A stretch of DNA of 16,891 nt. It comes from Bacteroidota bacterium (GTDB taxonomy: Bacteria > Bacteroidota > UBA10030 > UBA6906). Position 1 is the stretch's first letter, and every line of letters starts with the position of its first letter. The stretch lies in contig JAERML010000009.1 in the NCBI GenBank assembly GCA_016844425.1, positions 1-16,891 on the forward strand, in the 5' to 3' direction. This document shows, in pieces, positions 5,921-13,191 of the stretch. The notes under the pieces are model-generated. The model saw only the letters and a program-made list of their open reading frames with translations. It did no database searches and was not told the origin of the DNA. Made by a program: the position numbers and the translations under genes.

Positions 5921-8155
5921 ATGAACGCACAAATGTTGTTGTGTCGACGTCTCCTATTCGGAGTCTCTTTTCCGGTGTTGGGGCTTGTGCTTGCCTCATG
6001 CGGCTCATCCCCCCCCGATGATATTCTTCAGAGATCTTCCGCAGCGCTCGTGTTTGTGAAGGAACCGAGCCAGCGTAACAACGGGAGCGGCCCCATGGAA
6101 AGTAACATCGATGAGTATTACCCGGGTACCGACCTGTACCTTCTCAGCCCAATTTCCAGCCAGGGTGAGCTGACGAATCTGACAGCTCAATACACCACCG
6201 CCGGTCAGTCCGATCCGCGACGGTATGGCGCCGCTGTAGACCCTGAAGTTTCGCATGACGGGAGGAAGGTACTCTTCTCGATGAAGAAAAACAGCGGCGA
6301 CCGCTGGCACATCTATGAAATGAATGCGGACGGAAGCAACCTCAACCCTCTGACGGACCAGACGGGGAGCGACGATATGGATCCTACATATCTCCCCAAT
6401 GGCCAGATCATGTTCACCTCAACACGCTCAGGTATCGTTGACGAATACGAGCGGCGATCTTCACCGTTGCTTCACGTGGGCGATCGCGGAGCCAACGGCA
6501 GGCTGACCAATATTCGACAAGTGTCGTTCAATCAGAGCCATGACACGAACCCGATTGTTCATTCCAGTGGAAAAATCTTCTACAGCCGGTGGGAGCACTT
6601 GGGCGACCCCAACAAGTTTCCCCTCTTTGTCATGAACCCCGACGGGACGAGGCCATTTGTTCTCTACGGCAACCATTCCCCGCGCGAGAGCGGAAGCCGT
6701 GTGTTCCTCGAACAGCGTGAACTCTCCGACGGCGGGATAGTCTGTTCTGTAATGGAGCGGAATTCCCCGTTCGAGGGGGGCGCCATCGCTATCATCGATA
6801 TTTCAAAGTCGGATGACAACCTGACTTTCATCACTCCTGCCACAGTGCCGTTCAACAACACGAACTTGCCAACAAGTGCATTATTCAAGACACCTCACCC
6901 GATCATCGATAGGAACGTTGAGCGGATCATTGTCTCCATGTCACCCATTCCGATCAGCGGGATGGGAGAAGAGGAGGTTGACTACGGGCTGTACGTGATG
7001 AACAAAGACGGGAATAACGTCCAGCTCATTTATAACGATCCTGCCTACAACGAGTACGATGCGGTGCCCGTCATGCCACGCGAGAATCTCCCCGGCGGCG
7101 TTCCCGCTATTATTCCCACGGACCCCAATGTTGCGGCGGCGATTGCGGCCGGCGTGCAAACGGGGATGTTTTTTGACGGTAACGTCTACGATCGGGCAAC
7201 AACCGACGGGCAGACGCGACCATCGTCCGCGTTCGTCAATGACGACGGCTCCGTGGGACAGGCGAAGTACCTCCGCATCCTGGAAGCGATCCCCTTGCCG
7301 CGCAGTAGCAACATGCGTGGCGGTCCGATCGGAAATACAAACTTCGAAAAGCAGCGCGTGGTCGGGTATGCCCCCATCCGATCCGATGGTTCGTTCTCAG
7401 CTGACGTCCCTGCGAACAAGTCGCTCCATATGCAGACACTCGACCAGTACGGCATGATGCTTGTAAACCAGCTGACGTGGGTGCAAGTCATGCCGGGAGA
7501 ACGACGACTCTGTACTGGGTGCCACGACTCTCATGACAGGGACCGGATCATTAACGACCTTGAAATCATGTCAAGTATGCAGGTCCGAAACAGAGCGACA
7601 GGCTCGACCTACAACTCCGGCTTCAACAACGCGGATGTGGTTACCGCTCACCCAGCGGCTCCTGCTCCCACTGACACAATGGATTTCTTTGACCGATACC
7701 GACCAAACAGAACGAACACGATCCAGGCAATCTTCGAATCTCGCTGCCAGTCGTGCCACGGTCTTTCGAATCCGGGCGGTCCTGCAGGTGGCCTCTCGCT
7801 GGAGAATCTGACGATTGACAGGACTCCACCCCCACCGAACTCAAATATGAGTGCGACCACCTCTGTGTACGATTCACTGATGGACGGGAGGTATCGAACC
7901 GCTACGAACCAAATGATCGATCACGTTTCTCCCTATGGTGCTCGACGCAGTCCACTAATGTGGGCAATGTATGGCAGACAGCTCAATAGCTCCAGCAACA
8001 CGGACTACCGCCCGTTGAGCTATGACCATACGCAACTCTGGACGCGGGACCAATACAACCGGATCGATCCATTTCTTCCGGCAAACAAACCGCTGCTGAA
8101 CATCATTGAATGGTTGGATGCGGGAAGCCAGTACTCCAACACGATTGCGCGTTGA
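5921..8155 (+). CDS. HzsA-related dihaem lipoprotein with PD40/TolB-like propeller
   Basis: From the ATG at 5921 this is 744 residues. It starts with a lipoprotein signal (CRRLLFGVSFPVLGLVLASC, lipid-anchored Cys27). I prefer this start over ATGs at 5891 and 5906 because GAGG lies just before it and the signal length becomes normal. The central part has PD40/TolB-type propeller blades, for example DPEVSHDGRKVLFSM, MNADGSNLNPLT and DPTYLPNGQIMFTSTRSG. The C-terminal part has two c-type haem sites: CTGCH (Cys531-His535), inside the typical VMPGERRLCTGCHDS context, and CQSCH (Cys609-His613). This architecture matches the HzsA-related family, distant from the alpha subunit of anammox hydrazine synthase. 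No HzsB or HzsC homologue is visible here, so hydrazine synthesis should not be assumed. It is probably an envelope redox protein, acting with the TlpA/DUF4266/DUF3570 genes that follow at 7-30 bp spacing. Confidence 0.87.
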   Translation: MNAQMLLCRRLLFGVSFPVLGLVLASCGSSPPDDILQRSSAALVFVKEPSQRNNGSGPMESNIDEYYPGTDLYLLSPISSQGELTNLTAQYTTAGQSDPRRYGAAVDPEVSHDGRKVLFSMKKNSGDRWHIYEMNADGSNLNPLTDQTGSDDMDPTYLPNGQIMFTSTRSGIVDEYERRSSPLLHVGDRGANGRLTNIRQVSFNQSHDTNPIVHSSGKIFYSRWEHLGDPNKFPLFVMNPDGTRPFVLYGNHSPRESGSRVFLEQRELSDGGIVCSVMERNSPFEGGAIAIIDISKSDDNLTFITPATVPFNNTNLPTSALFKTPHPIIDRNVERIIVSMSPIPISGMGEEEVDYGLYVMNKDGNNVQLIYNDPAYNEYDAVPVMPRENLPGGVPAIIPTDPNVAAAIAAGVQTGMFFDGNVYDRATTDGQTRPSSAFVNDDGSVGQAKYLRILEAIPLPRSSNMRGGPIGNTNFEKQRVVGYAPIRSDGSFSADVPANKSLHMQTLDQYGMMLVNQLTWVQVMPGERRLCTGCHDSHDRDRIINDLEIMSSMQVRNRATGSTYNSGFNNADVVTAHPAAPAPTDTMDFFDRYRPNRTNTIQAIFESRCQSCHGLSNPGGPAGGLSLENLTIDRTPPPPNSNMSATTSVYDSLMDGRYRTATNQMIDHVSPYGARRSPLMWAMYGRQLNSSSNTDYRPLSYDHTQLWTRDQYNRIDPFLPANKPLLNIIEWLDAGSQYSNTIAR

Positions 8156-8162
8156 GGATGCG

Positions 8163-8654
8163 ATGACGAAGCGATCTCTTGTCATTCTCTTCACGATGTG
8201 TGCACTGACCGCCAGAGTGTATGGGCTGGGGCCGGAGTGGGTGGGAAAGCCCGCCCCCGGTTTCTCGCTGCGCACCATGGATGGGACCGCCACACTTTCC
8301 CTTGGGCAGTTGCGGGGTCAGGTAGTCGTTGTTGATTTCTGGGCGAGCTGGTGCGCGCCGTGTAAGCGTTCGCTTCCCCAACTTGCGGCAATGGAGGCAA
8401 ACCACCCCGGGCTGAAAGTTATTGCCATCAATATCGATGATGAACGACAGAAAGCCGTTGAGTTTTTGAAGAGAAACAGGATCAAGCTGATCGCTCTCTA
8501 TGATGAGAAGAAGGATGTGGTGACAACGTACGATGTACCGGTGATGCCATCGGCGTTGATCATCGACAGGAAAGGTGTTGTCCGGTATGTACATGTGGGG
8601 TACACCGACGACGACCTCGATCAGTTCAAAAGGGAAATCCAGGGACTATTATAG
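8163..8654 (+). CDS. TlpA-like thioredoxin-fold protein, exported
   Basis: This 163-residue protein starts with a signal sequence (MTKRSLVILFTMCALTARVY). Next come an AhpC/TSA-type lead-in (VGKPAPGFSLRTMDG), the active site WCAPC (Cys64 and Cys67 within DFWASWCAPCKRS) and the cis-proline loop VPVMPSALIIDRKG (Pro129). All redox residues of the TlpA/ResA family are intact. The ATG at 8163 is chosen because GAGG precedes it by 5 bases and it gives a clean signal peptide; an upstream in-frame ATG at 8106 lies inside the preceding gene. Acting in the periplasm, it could keep haem-site cysteines reduced for cytochrome c maturation. It could also act on the two cysteines of the DUF4266 product, whose gene begins only 8 bp downstream. 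Confidence 0.92.
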   Translation: MTKRSLVILFTMCALTARVYGLGPEWVGKPAPGFSLRTMDGTATLSLGQLRGQVVVVDFWASWCAPCKRSLPQLAAMEANHPGLKVIAINIDDERQKAVEFLKRNRIKLIALYDEKKDVVTTYDVPVMPSALIIDRKGVVRYVHVGYTDDDLDQFKREIQGLL

Positions 8655-8659
8655 GAGGT
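8653..8659 (+). promoter_or_regulatory. Strong ribosome binding site for the DUF4266 gene
   Basis: AGGAGGT is a near-perfect Shine-Dalgarno. It starts inside the stop codon of the TlpA-like gene (TAG at 8652-8654). It is 3 bases before the GTG at 8663 and 6 before the GTG at 8666, so the second GTG may be the actual start. This is the strongest site seen in the operon, which suggests high production of the small lipoprotein. Confidence 0.6.
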
Positions 8660-8662
8660 GGT

Positions 8663-8887
8663 GTGGTGCGAGTGTTCTTTGCATTCATTGTTGTGGGGGC
8701 GGCTGCACTATCCGCCGCCGGATGTGCCACAGTCAAAGCGTATGAGCGTGAGAAGTTGACCGATCCGATTATGAAGCAGGACAATCAATTTGCCAAGCAG
8801 TCGCTTGAGCAGAAATTTTTCTCCACTCGCGAGGGGAGCATCGGCGGGGCTAGCGGCATCGGTGGGGGATGTGGGTGCGCGAAGTAG
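8663..8887 (+). CDS. DUF4266-family small lipoprotein with Gly-rich CGC tail
   Basis: This 74-residue protein has a GTG start (8663, or one codon later at 8666). The signal MVRVFFAFIVVGAAALSAAGC ends in a lipobox-like AAGC with Cys21 as lipid site. The short mature part reads TVKAYEREKLTDPIMK, then FFSTREGSIGGASGIGGG and CGC just before the C-terminal AK. 'V..YERE.L.DPIM' followed by 'REG..GG.(G)GGCGC' is the DUF4266 pattern as I remember it. The function of the family is not known to me. Conserved paired cysteines (70 and 72) in a flexible glycine-rich tail suggest metal binding, redox chemistry or post-translational modification. It sits between the TlpA-like gene (8 bp) and the DUF3570 gene (30 bp), an arrangement I recall from other genomes. 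Confidence 0.85.
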   Translation: MVRVFFAFIVVGAAALSAAGCATVKAYEREKLTDPIMKQDNQFAKQSLEQKFFSTREGSIGGASGIGGGCGCAK

Positions 8888-8917
8888 TGTATCTACTCAA
8901 TATTCCATGAGCCTTGT

Positions 8918-10057
8918 ATGCGACGTGTAGCAAAGCCGGTTGCTGTCGTTCTCCTTCCCCTGATGACTCTATGGGCAGTTACCCCGGTGTATGCGGCAGG
9001 GGGAGACCAGATGGGACTTACGACATACTACTTCTCGGACAGCGGCGAAAACAGTGTCGTCACGACATCGTTTAGTCTGGCGAAGAAACTTCTCCAGCAA
9101 ACCGTTTTCCTGATTGATATTGAACTGGACCATGTCACGGTTCCCCCCGTTACCGCGATTACCGGCGCCACCCGGCCGCAGCGAAAAAAGAGCGAGCCGT
9201 TCGAGAAGAGTCGCGGACAGTTGATAGTTGGCGTGGAGCAAGGGATTGGGGCAACGTCAACATTTGCGGCCAATTTCTATCGTAGCCAGGAAGTGGACTA
9301 CACTTCCAGCGCAGTCATCGGCACCTTCAGTCAGGAGTTGAACAACAAGAACACGACGCTCACGCTCCGCGGTCAGTACAATCACGACCTGGTGGGAAAA
9401 ATTCAGGATGCCGGGGACATCGTCAACAAAAAGAAGAAGACAATCACCGGAACGGTCAACATCAATCAACTTCTTTCACCAACGACAGTGCTCGATTTGA
9501 GCTATGACCATGTGATATTGTCCGGTTTCATCAGCGATCCATACAGGCAAGTCCGGGTTACAGATCCCAGCGGGACAACGTTGACAGACGAATTGCATCC
9601 ATCAAAGCGGACGCGCCAGGCCGCCTCCGGCAAGATTAGTCAGATGATACCAACGATCAAAGCGTCGTTGATTGGCAGCTATCGGTATTATTTTGATACG
9701 TGGAAGGTCCGCTCTCACACCGGCGAGATCCGGTTCAATAAGTACATCATCAATGATCTGATTTTCGGCGTCGACTACCGGTATTATACACAGAATGCGG
9801 CGTACTTCACACAAAAGACATATACCGGGTCGGAATACCTGAATGGAGCGCTGCGGACTGCAGACTACAAACTGAAGAAATTCAGTTCCAACAACTTCGG
9901 GTTCAGTCTCGAATACCTCTTGCGCGGACTCGGGCGCTCCAACCCCGATCTGGATTTTTTGCAGAATTCATCCATTGAATTCATGTACTTCCGGTATTTT
10001 AACAATCTGGAGTTTTCGGCGGACATCCTTCAGGCGAGCTTGAAATTTTCGATCTAG
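8918..10057 (+). CDS. DUF3570-family outer-membrane protein
   Basis: This 379-residue protein has a signal peptide (MRRVAKPVAVVLLPLMTLWA, cleavage near VYA-AGG). The body is made of alternating beta-strands, suggesting a large outer-membrane barrel. The family hallmarks are in the second half: HPSKRTRQAASGKIS, then SYRYYFDTWKVRSHTGEI and GVDYRYYTQNAAYFTQK. These match the DUF3570 consensus 'TRQA...YRYY.D.W.(I)RSHT...YRYYTQ.AA.FY'. It ends in ADILQASLKFSI, compatible with a barrel C-terminus. It follows the DUF4266 gene by 30 bp and is probably in the same transcript. It may provide outer-membrane passage or a docking surface for the lipoproteins. No biochemical function is known to me. The ATG at 8918 has only a weak ribosome binding site. 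Confidence 0.88.
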   Translation: MRRVAKPVAVVLLPLMTLWAVTPVYAAGGDQMGLTTYYFSDSGENSVVTTSFSLAKKLLQQTVFLIDIELDHVTVPPVTAITGATRPQRKKSEPFEKSRGQLIVGVEQGIGATSTFAANFYRSQEVDYTSSAVIGTFSQELNNKNTTLTLRGQYNHDLVGKIQDAGDIVNKKKKTITGTVNINQLLSPTTVLDLSYDHVILSGFISDPYRQVRVTDPSGTTLTDELHPSKRTRQAASGKISQMIPTIKASLIGSYRYYFDTWKVRSHTGEIRFNKYIINDLIFGVDYRYYTQNAAYFTQKTYTGSEYLNGALRTADYKLKKFSSNNFGFSLEYLLRGLGRSNPDLDFLQNSSIEFMYFRYFNNLEFSADILQASLKFSI

Positions 10058-10095
10058 CAGAAGATACACCGGCATTCATACTTGGGGAGGAGAAT

Positions 10096-12507
10096 ATGAT
10101 ACGATCTCTGCTGTTGCTGACTGTGATAAGTGTGCTCGGCATTGCGGCCGGGTTTGCAGGCGAGGTAAAATCGCCGGAAGCTCTTGGAGCTCACTGGGCA
10201 CGTGTTTCCGATGAGGCACAAATCCAGTTCGTAGTGGATGAACTGCGGGCTGTTGCCATGGGTCGGGGAAGCGAGAGAATCGTGCGGAAGCACGTAGCCC
10301 AGGGTGTTTCCCTGTTGTCGATCATGAGCACAGATGAGTCCGCGATAAAACGGATAGCCATTGCGTTGCGCAAAGCAGACGTGCGCGTCAATGGCAATAC
10401 GGCAACGGCGGAAGTCCGGCCCGGCGAGCAACTCCAGTTTGAGAAACGGAACAACACATGGATGGTAGTTGGCGGGAGAATGACGGTGTCGCCACGGCAA
10501 GACGGTCAGCCCCGCTCGACGATTGTGCCAAGTGCGGGCCCTTCCGTCGGGGAGACGTTCATTGCCACACCGATCAGCAGGGATAATGGGATCGAACGAC
10601 TATCGCGAAGCGTTACCCAGTCGAAGATCGACCGGACTCTCTTCTCCACGCCGGAGAAAACTGCGTCATACTATTATGCTCATTATACTCAGACCGCTCC
10701 GTATGTCTCGGCCACATACATTCAGTTTGTTACCGACCCATCCTGGAATCGGATTGTGTATGGAAATATGAACCGGTGGATCCGTGCGTATGACGTTGCC
10801 GGTCCTTCTGCGATTGCTGTGGATGCAGACGGTCGCGTATTTGTGGGAGAGTTGCAGAACAACCGCATCCTGGCCCTCCAGGTTGTCGGAGAAGGAAACG
10901 ATGCACAACTCCAGCCCCGGTTTGTCATACCGGATGTTGCCAACCCAACCGACATTGCGCTGGATGACAATGGTACACCACTCAACACTGCTGATGACGC
11001 GCTCTATGTTGCAGATGCATCACGGAACGTTGTTTTAAAGTATGCCATCGGCCCCACGGGCGCAACGTTGGCGGCGACGTTCGATGGCTTTGACTCGCCG
11101 ACAAGTGTCCTCGTGGGCAAGTGGAATGGCGCGGCCAATGGACTGGTTTATGTTGTGGATAAGCTTGCCAAACGCATCCGCGTGTTCGATGATCTTGGTT
11201 CCGAGCTATCACTCATCAAGGAACTGATAGGAAGTTATAGAGAGTACTTCAAGGCGATCAAAGCGGACCATTTTGGCAACGTGTACGTTGTCGATAATAT
11301 CCACTCGCGCGTATTCAAGTATACATCTGCGCTTGAGCTCCTTGATGCCCAGGGGAACGACGATACGTTTGCTGCCCTTGGCAATGTGGATGTCCCATTT
11401 GGGAAGATTGTCGTGGACGGTCAGGGGACGTACTGGGCCGGGTTCGATCAGATGTTTGCGGTTGAACGCTGGTCGGATGCCAGCGGCGCACAAAGGCGAA
11501 CGCTGGGTCTCGGTCTGAAGAATATCATCTTCCACGCGGATGAAGACATCGCGACGATCGAGAACACTTTCACGTTGACAGACTTTGGCAATGTGGGAAT
11601 CAGAATTTACGACGGCGCGGACAAACTTGTTCGCACACTGAGTTCTTCCTGGATGGTATCGGGGGCGAAGAGTCTGGTGTGGGATCGCCGGAACGATGCA
11701 GGGGAACAGGTGCCGGCGGGAACGTATCGTTACGAGATCGGGGCTGTCCCGTCCTACCGGGATGAGCCGACCATTTCCAGGACTGAGTTCTACCTGCCAC
11801 TATATTACTGGGAAAACAGTGGCAGCACAGTTGCGGCAGACGATGCGCACCTCGTTCAGGGAAGCGCCGTACGATGGGGTTCCGACCCCTCGCAGACGGC
11901 GAACGAGGATCCGTCGTCTGTGCGGTATCGGTTCACCGGCCTCAATCCGGAGAGCGAGTACATGGTTGCTGCCGAGTATGTCGCGCACAACAACATCCCG
12001 CGACAGCAGGACATGACCGTGAACGGGATGCGGCTCCATGAAACAGTGTCGGTAAGCAGCACGTCAACGAAGATTGACTACATCAAGCTGCCCAAGGAAA
12101 GTTATGCCGGGGGAGAGGCAACCATCAGCATCAACAGTCAGGCTGGAGGTTCGGCAATCGTCTCACAGCTCTGGTTCAAAGAGACCGGTAGAGGATTTGC
12201 GCCGAAACAACTGGATGGCTCGTTGCCGACGGCATACAAACTTGAACAGAATTATCCCAATCCTTTCAATCCGTCCACTGTGATTCGCTACGCTGTGCCT
12301 GCGGACGGTTCGGTGTCGTTGAAAGTATATGACATCGCGGGTCGCGAGGTGGCCACGCTCGTAAACGATCAGCAAGCGGCAGGGACGTATGAGATCCGGT
12401 TCAATGGAGAGAACTCTTCGGGCCGTGCGCTCGCATCGGGGGTGTATTTCTATCAGATCAAGTCGGGCGGGTTCTCCGAAACCCGCAAGATGCTACTGTT
12501 GAAATAG
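10096..12507 (+). CDS. Type IX-secreted NHL-propeller protein with FlgD-like segment and Por sorting domain
   Basis: This 803-residue protein follows a strong GGGGAGGAG site. A signal peptide (MIRSLLLLTVISVLGIAAGF) is followed by a region of about 100 residues (25-130) that I cannot assign. Residues about 215-460 hold NHL-type propeller blades: GPSAIAVDADGRVFVGE, NPTDIALDDNG, IKADHFGNVYVVDN and VDGQGTYWAG. Residues about 490-550 resemble a FlgD-Ig strand set (IRIYDGADKLVRTL, VWDRRNDAGEQVPAGTYRYE). Residues about 565-700 form a further beta-rich domain. Residues 713-803 are a type IX secretion C-terminal domain (EQNYPNPFNPST, GREVATLVN, SGVYFYQIKSG, TRKMLLLK). The protein should cross the outer membrane through the type IX system and stay at the cell surface or be released. 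It is the last gene of the run and is followed by a strong hairpin. Confidence 0.9.
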   Translation: MIRSLLLLTVISVLGIAAGFAGEVKSPEALGAHWARVSDEAQIQFVVDELRAVAMGRGSERIVRKHVAQGVSLLSIMSTDESAIKRIAIALRKADVRVNGNTATAEVRPGEQLQFEKRNNTWMVVGGRMTVSPRQDGQPRSTIVPSAGPSVGETFIATPISRDNGIERLSRSVTQSKIDRTLFSTPEKTASYYYAHYTQTAPYVSATYIQFVTDPSWNRIVYGNMNRWIRAYDVAGPSAIAVDADGRVFVGELQNNRILALQVVGEGNDAQLQPRFVIPDVANPTDIALDDNGTPLNTADDALYVADASRNVVLKYAIGPTGATLAATFDGFDSPTSVLVGKWNGAANGLVYVVDKLAKRIRVFDDLGSELSLIKELIGSYREYFKAIKADHFGNVYVVDNIHSRVFKYTSALELLDAQGNDDTFAALGNVDVPFGKIVVDGQGTYWAGFDQMFAVERWSDASGAQRRTLGLGLKNIIFHADEDIATIENTFTLTDFGNVGIRIYDGADKLVRTLSSSWMVSGAKSLVWDRRNDAGEQVPAGTYRYEIGAVPSYRDEPTISRTEFYLPLYYWENSGSTVAADDAHLVQGSAVRWGSDPSQTANEDPSSVRYRFTGLNPESEYMVAAEYVAHNNIPRQQDMTVNGMRLHETVSVSSTSTKIDYIKLPKESYAGGEATISINSQAGGSAIVSQLWFKETGRGFAPKQLDGSLPTAYKLEQNYPNPFNPSTVIRYAVPADGSVSLKVYDIAGREVATLVNDQQAAGTYEIRFNGENSSGRALASGVYFYQIKSGGFSETRKMLLLK

Positions 12508-12534
12508 GGCAGAACGAATCGTAAGACTGAAGAA

Positions 12535-12574
12535 GGTTGTCCTCCTCTCTTGACGCAAGTGAGGAGGACGAACC
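12535..12574 (+). terminator. Strong hairpin after the type IX cargo gene, probable terminator
   Basis: GGTT-GTCCTCCTC-T-CTTG pairs with CAAG-T-GAGGAGGAC-G-AACC around an ACG loop: about 17 base pairs with one mismatch and one bulge. It begins 27 bp after the stop codon. The tail is only ATTTTAATT, so termination may be partial, or the stem may protect the mRNA end. Its near-symmetry means it could work in both directions. Confidence 0.6.
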
Positions 12575-12603
12575 ATTTTAATTGGCAAATCCACCCACTC
12601 AAT

Positions 12604-12792
12604 ATGCATAGGCTATTCCATACAGTTGTACTCTCATTATTGGTTGCGGCTGTTGTCGCACAACAGTCTTCGTGGAGCGCGCGCGAGCTTCGAAGACCAT
12701 GGTCTTGCTCCGGTGAGATGATGCTACAACTTGATGACATATCGCGCAGGGTATCTATGAGCGTGCCCTGTTTTCTTTTTGTGTTGCATTGA
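12604..12792 (+). CDS. Doubtful small ORF with signal-peptide-like start
   Basis: This 62-codon frame starts MHRLFHTVVLSLLVAAVVAQ, which looks like a secretion signal, and continues QSSWSARELRRPWSCSG without any recognisable domain. It has no ribosome binding site before the ATG and runs through the palindrome and the second hairpin, both unusual for a real gene. It could be the remnant of a truncated secreted-protein gene or a chance open frame. I list it because the signal-like start is good; function cannot be suggested. Confidence 0.2.
   Translation: MHRLFHTVVLSLLVAAVVAQQSSWSARELRRPWSCSGEMMLQLDDISRRVSMSVPCFLFVLH
12693..12706. repeat. Perfect 14-bp palindrome, possible operator
   Basis: AAGACCATGGTCTT is its own reverse complement. 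It sits about 180 bp before the haem membrane-protein gene, with additional flanking complementarity (GAGC at 12685-12688 and GCTC at 12707-12710). It could be a dimeric regulator's binding site or part of an RNA stem; chance is also possible. Confidence 0.3.
12747..12780 (+). terminator. Intrinsic terminator-like hairpin
   Basis: CAGGGTA (12747-12753) pairs with TGCCCTG (12764-12770), including one G-T wobble. TTTTCTTTTT follows at 12771-12780. The shape is typical of a factor-independent terminator and would insulate the second plus-strand group from read-through. Confidence 0.55.
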
Positions 12793-12885
12793 AAGAATCA
12801 ACATCGAATCATTGAGTGGGAAGGTTAAGAAAATTCACATCACACACGTTGATTTTTGGAAAGAGAATCTTGTTCTTAACACCCA

Positions 12886-13191
12886 ATGGCTCATAGAATT
12901 TTCATAGCGTTTCTCTTTTTCATTACCATTGCCGCTGTGGTTGCCGTTGGGCTCAAGGGGTTTGGATATTATTTTACACCGGTCCACGAGCGCCCCTTTC
13001 GGAGCGACTATGAAATGATGAAGACATCGGGGAACTACAGCCTCGGTCTCGGGATCATCGGAGCGACAATGATCATTGTGGGGGTAAGTACGTACTCCAC
13101 GCGCAAGCGAGTTCGAGCACTATGGGATCTGGGGAAGCTCTCACGGTGGCTTGAATTCCACATCTTTCTGTGTCTTCTCTGTGGACGATGA
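12886..13191 (+). CDS. Haem-type membrane protein, N-terminal fragment (gene broken)
   Basis: This 101-codon frame contains two membrane helices (about residues 5-24 and 50-68, the second reading SLGLGIIGATMIIVGVSTYS). A basic loop (STRKRVRALWDLGKL) follows, then SRWLEFHIFLCLL, where the frame ends in CGR and a stop. In the family I recall, LSRWLEFHIFLCLLGP starts a third helix and leads into a histidine-containing segment. Here the reading continues only in another frame, at the ORF beginning 13170. The two pieces belong to one gene of the ferric-reductase/cytochrome-b-like membrane type that often sits beside multihaem cytochromes. No Shine-Dalgarno is visible before the ATG. Confidence 0.65.
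   Translation: MAHRIFIAFLFFITIAAVVAVGLKGFGYYFTPVHERPFRSDYEMMKTSGNYSLGLGIIGATMIIVGVSTYSTRKRVRALWDLGKLSRWLEFHIFLCLLCGR

Larger units (their letters stand above)
12508..12885. other. Intergenic region with two hairpins and a palindrome
   Basis: These 378 bases separate the two plus-strand gene groups. They contain a long stable hairpin (12535-12574), a doubtful 62-codon ORF (12604-12792), a perfect 14-bp palindrome (12693-12706) and a second hairpin with a T-rich tail (12747-12780). An A/T-rich stretch of about 90 bp then leads into the membrane-protein gene and probably carries its promoter, but I cannot pick convincing -35 and -10 boxes there. Confidence 0.5.

Noticed and set aside
5921..8155. 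Reading the HzsA-related protein as true hydrazine synthase
   Set aside because: Similarity is to the broad HzsA-related group; it has only two CxxCH sites and no HzsB or HzsC partners are seen, so anammox metabolism is not supported.
10054..10500. 148-codon minus-strand frame
   Set aside because: It overlaps the start of the type IX cargo gene, which has a strong ribosome binding site and signal peptide; the antisense product looks random.
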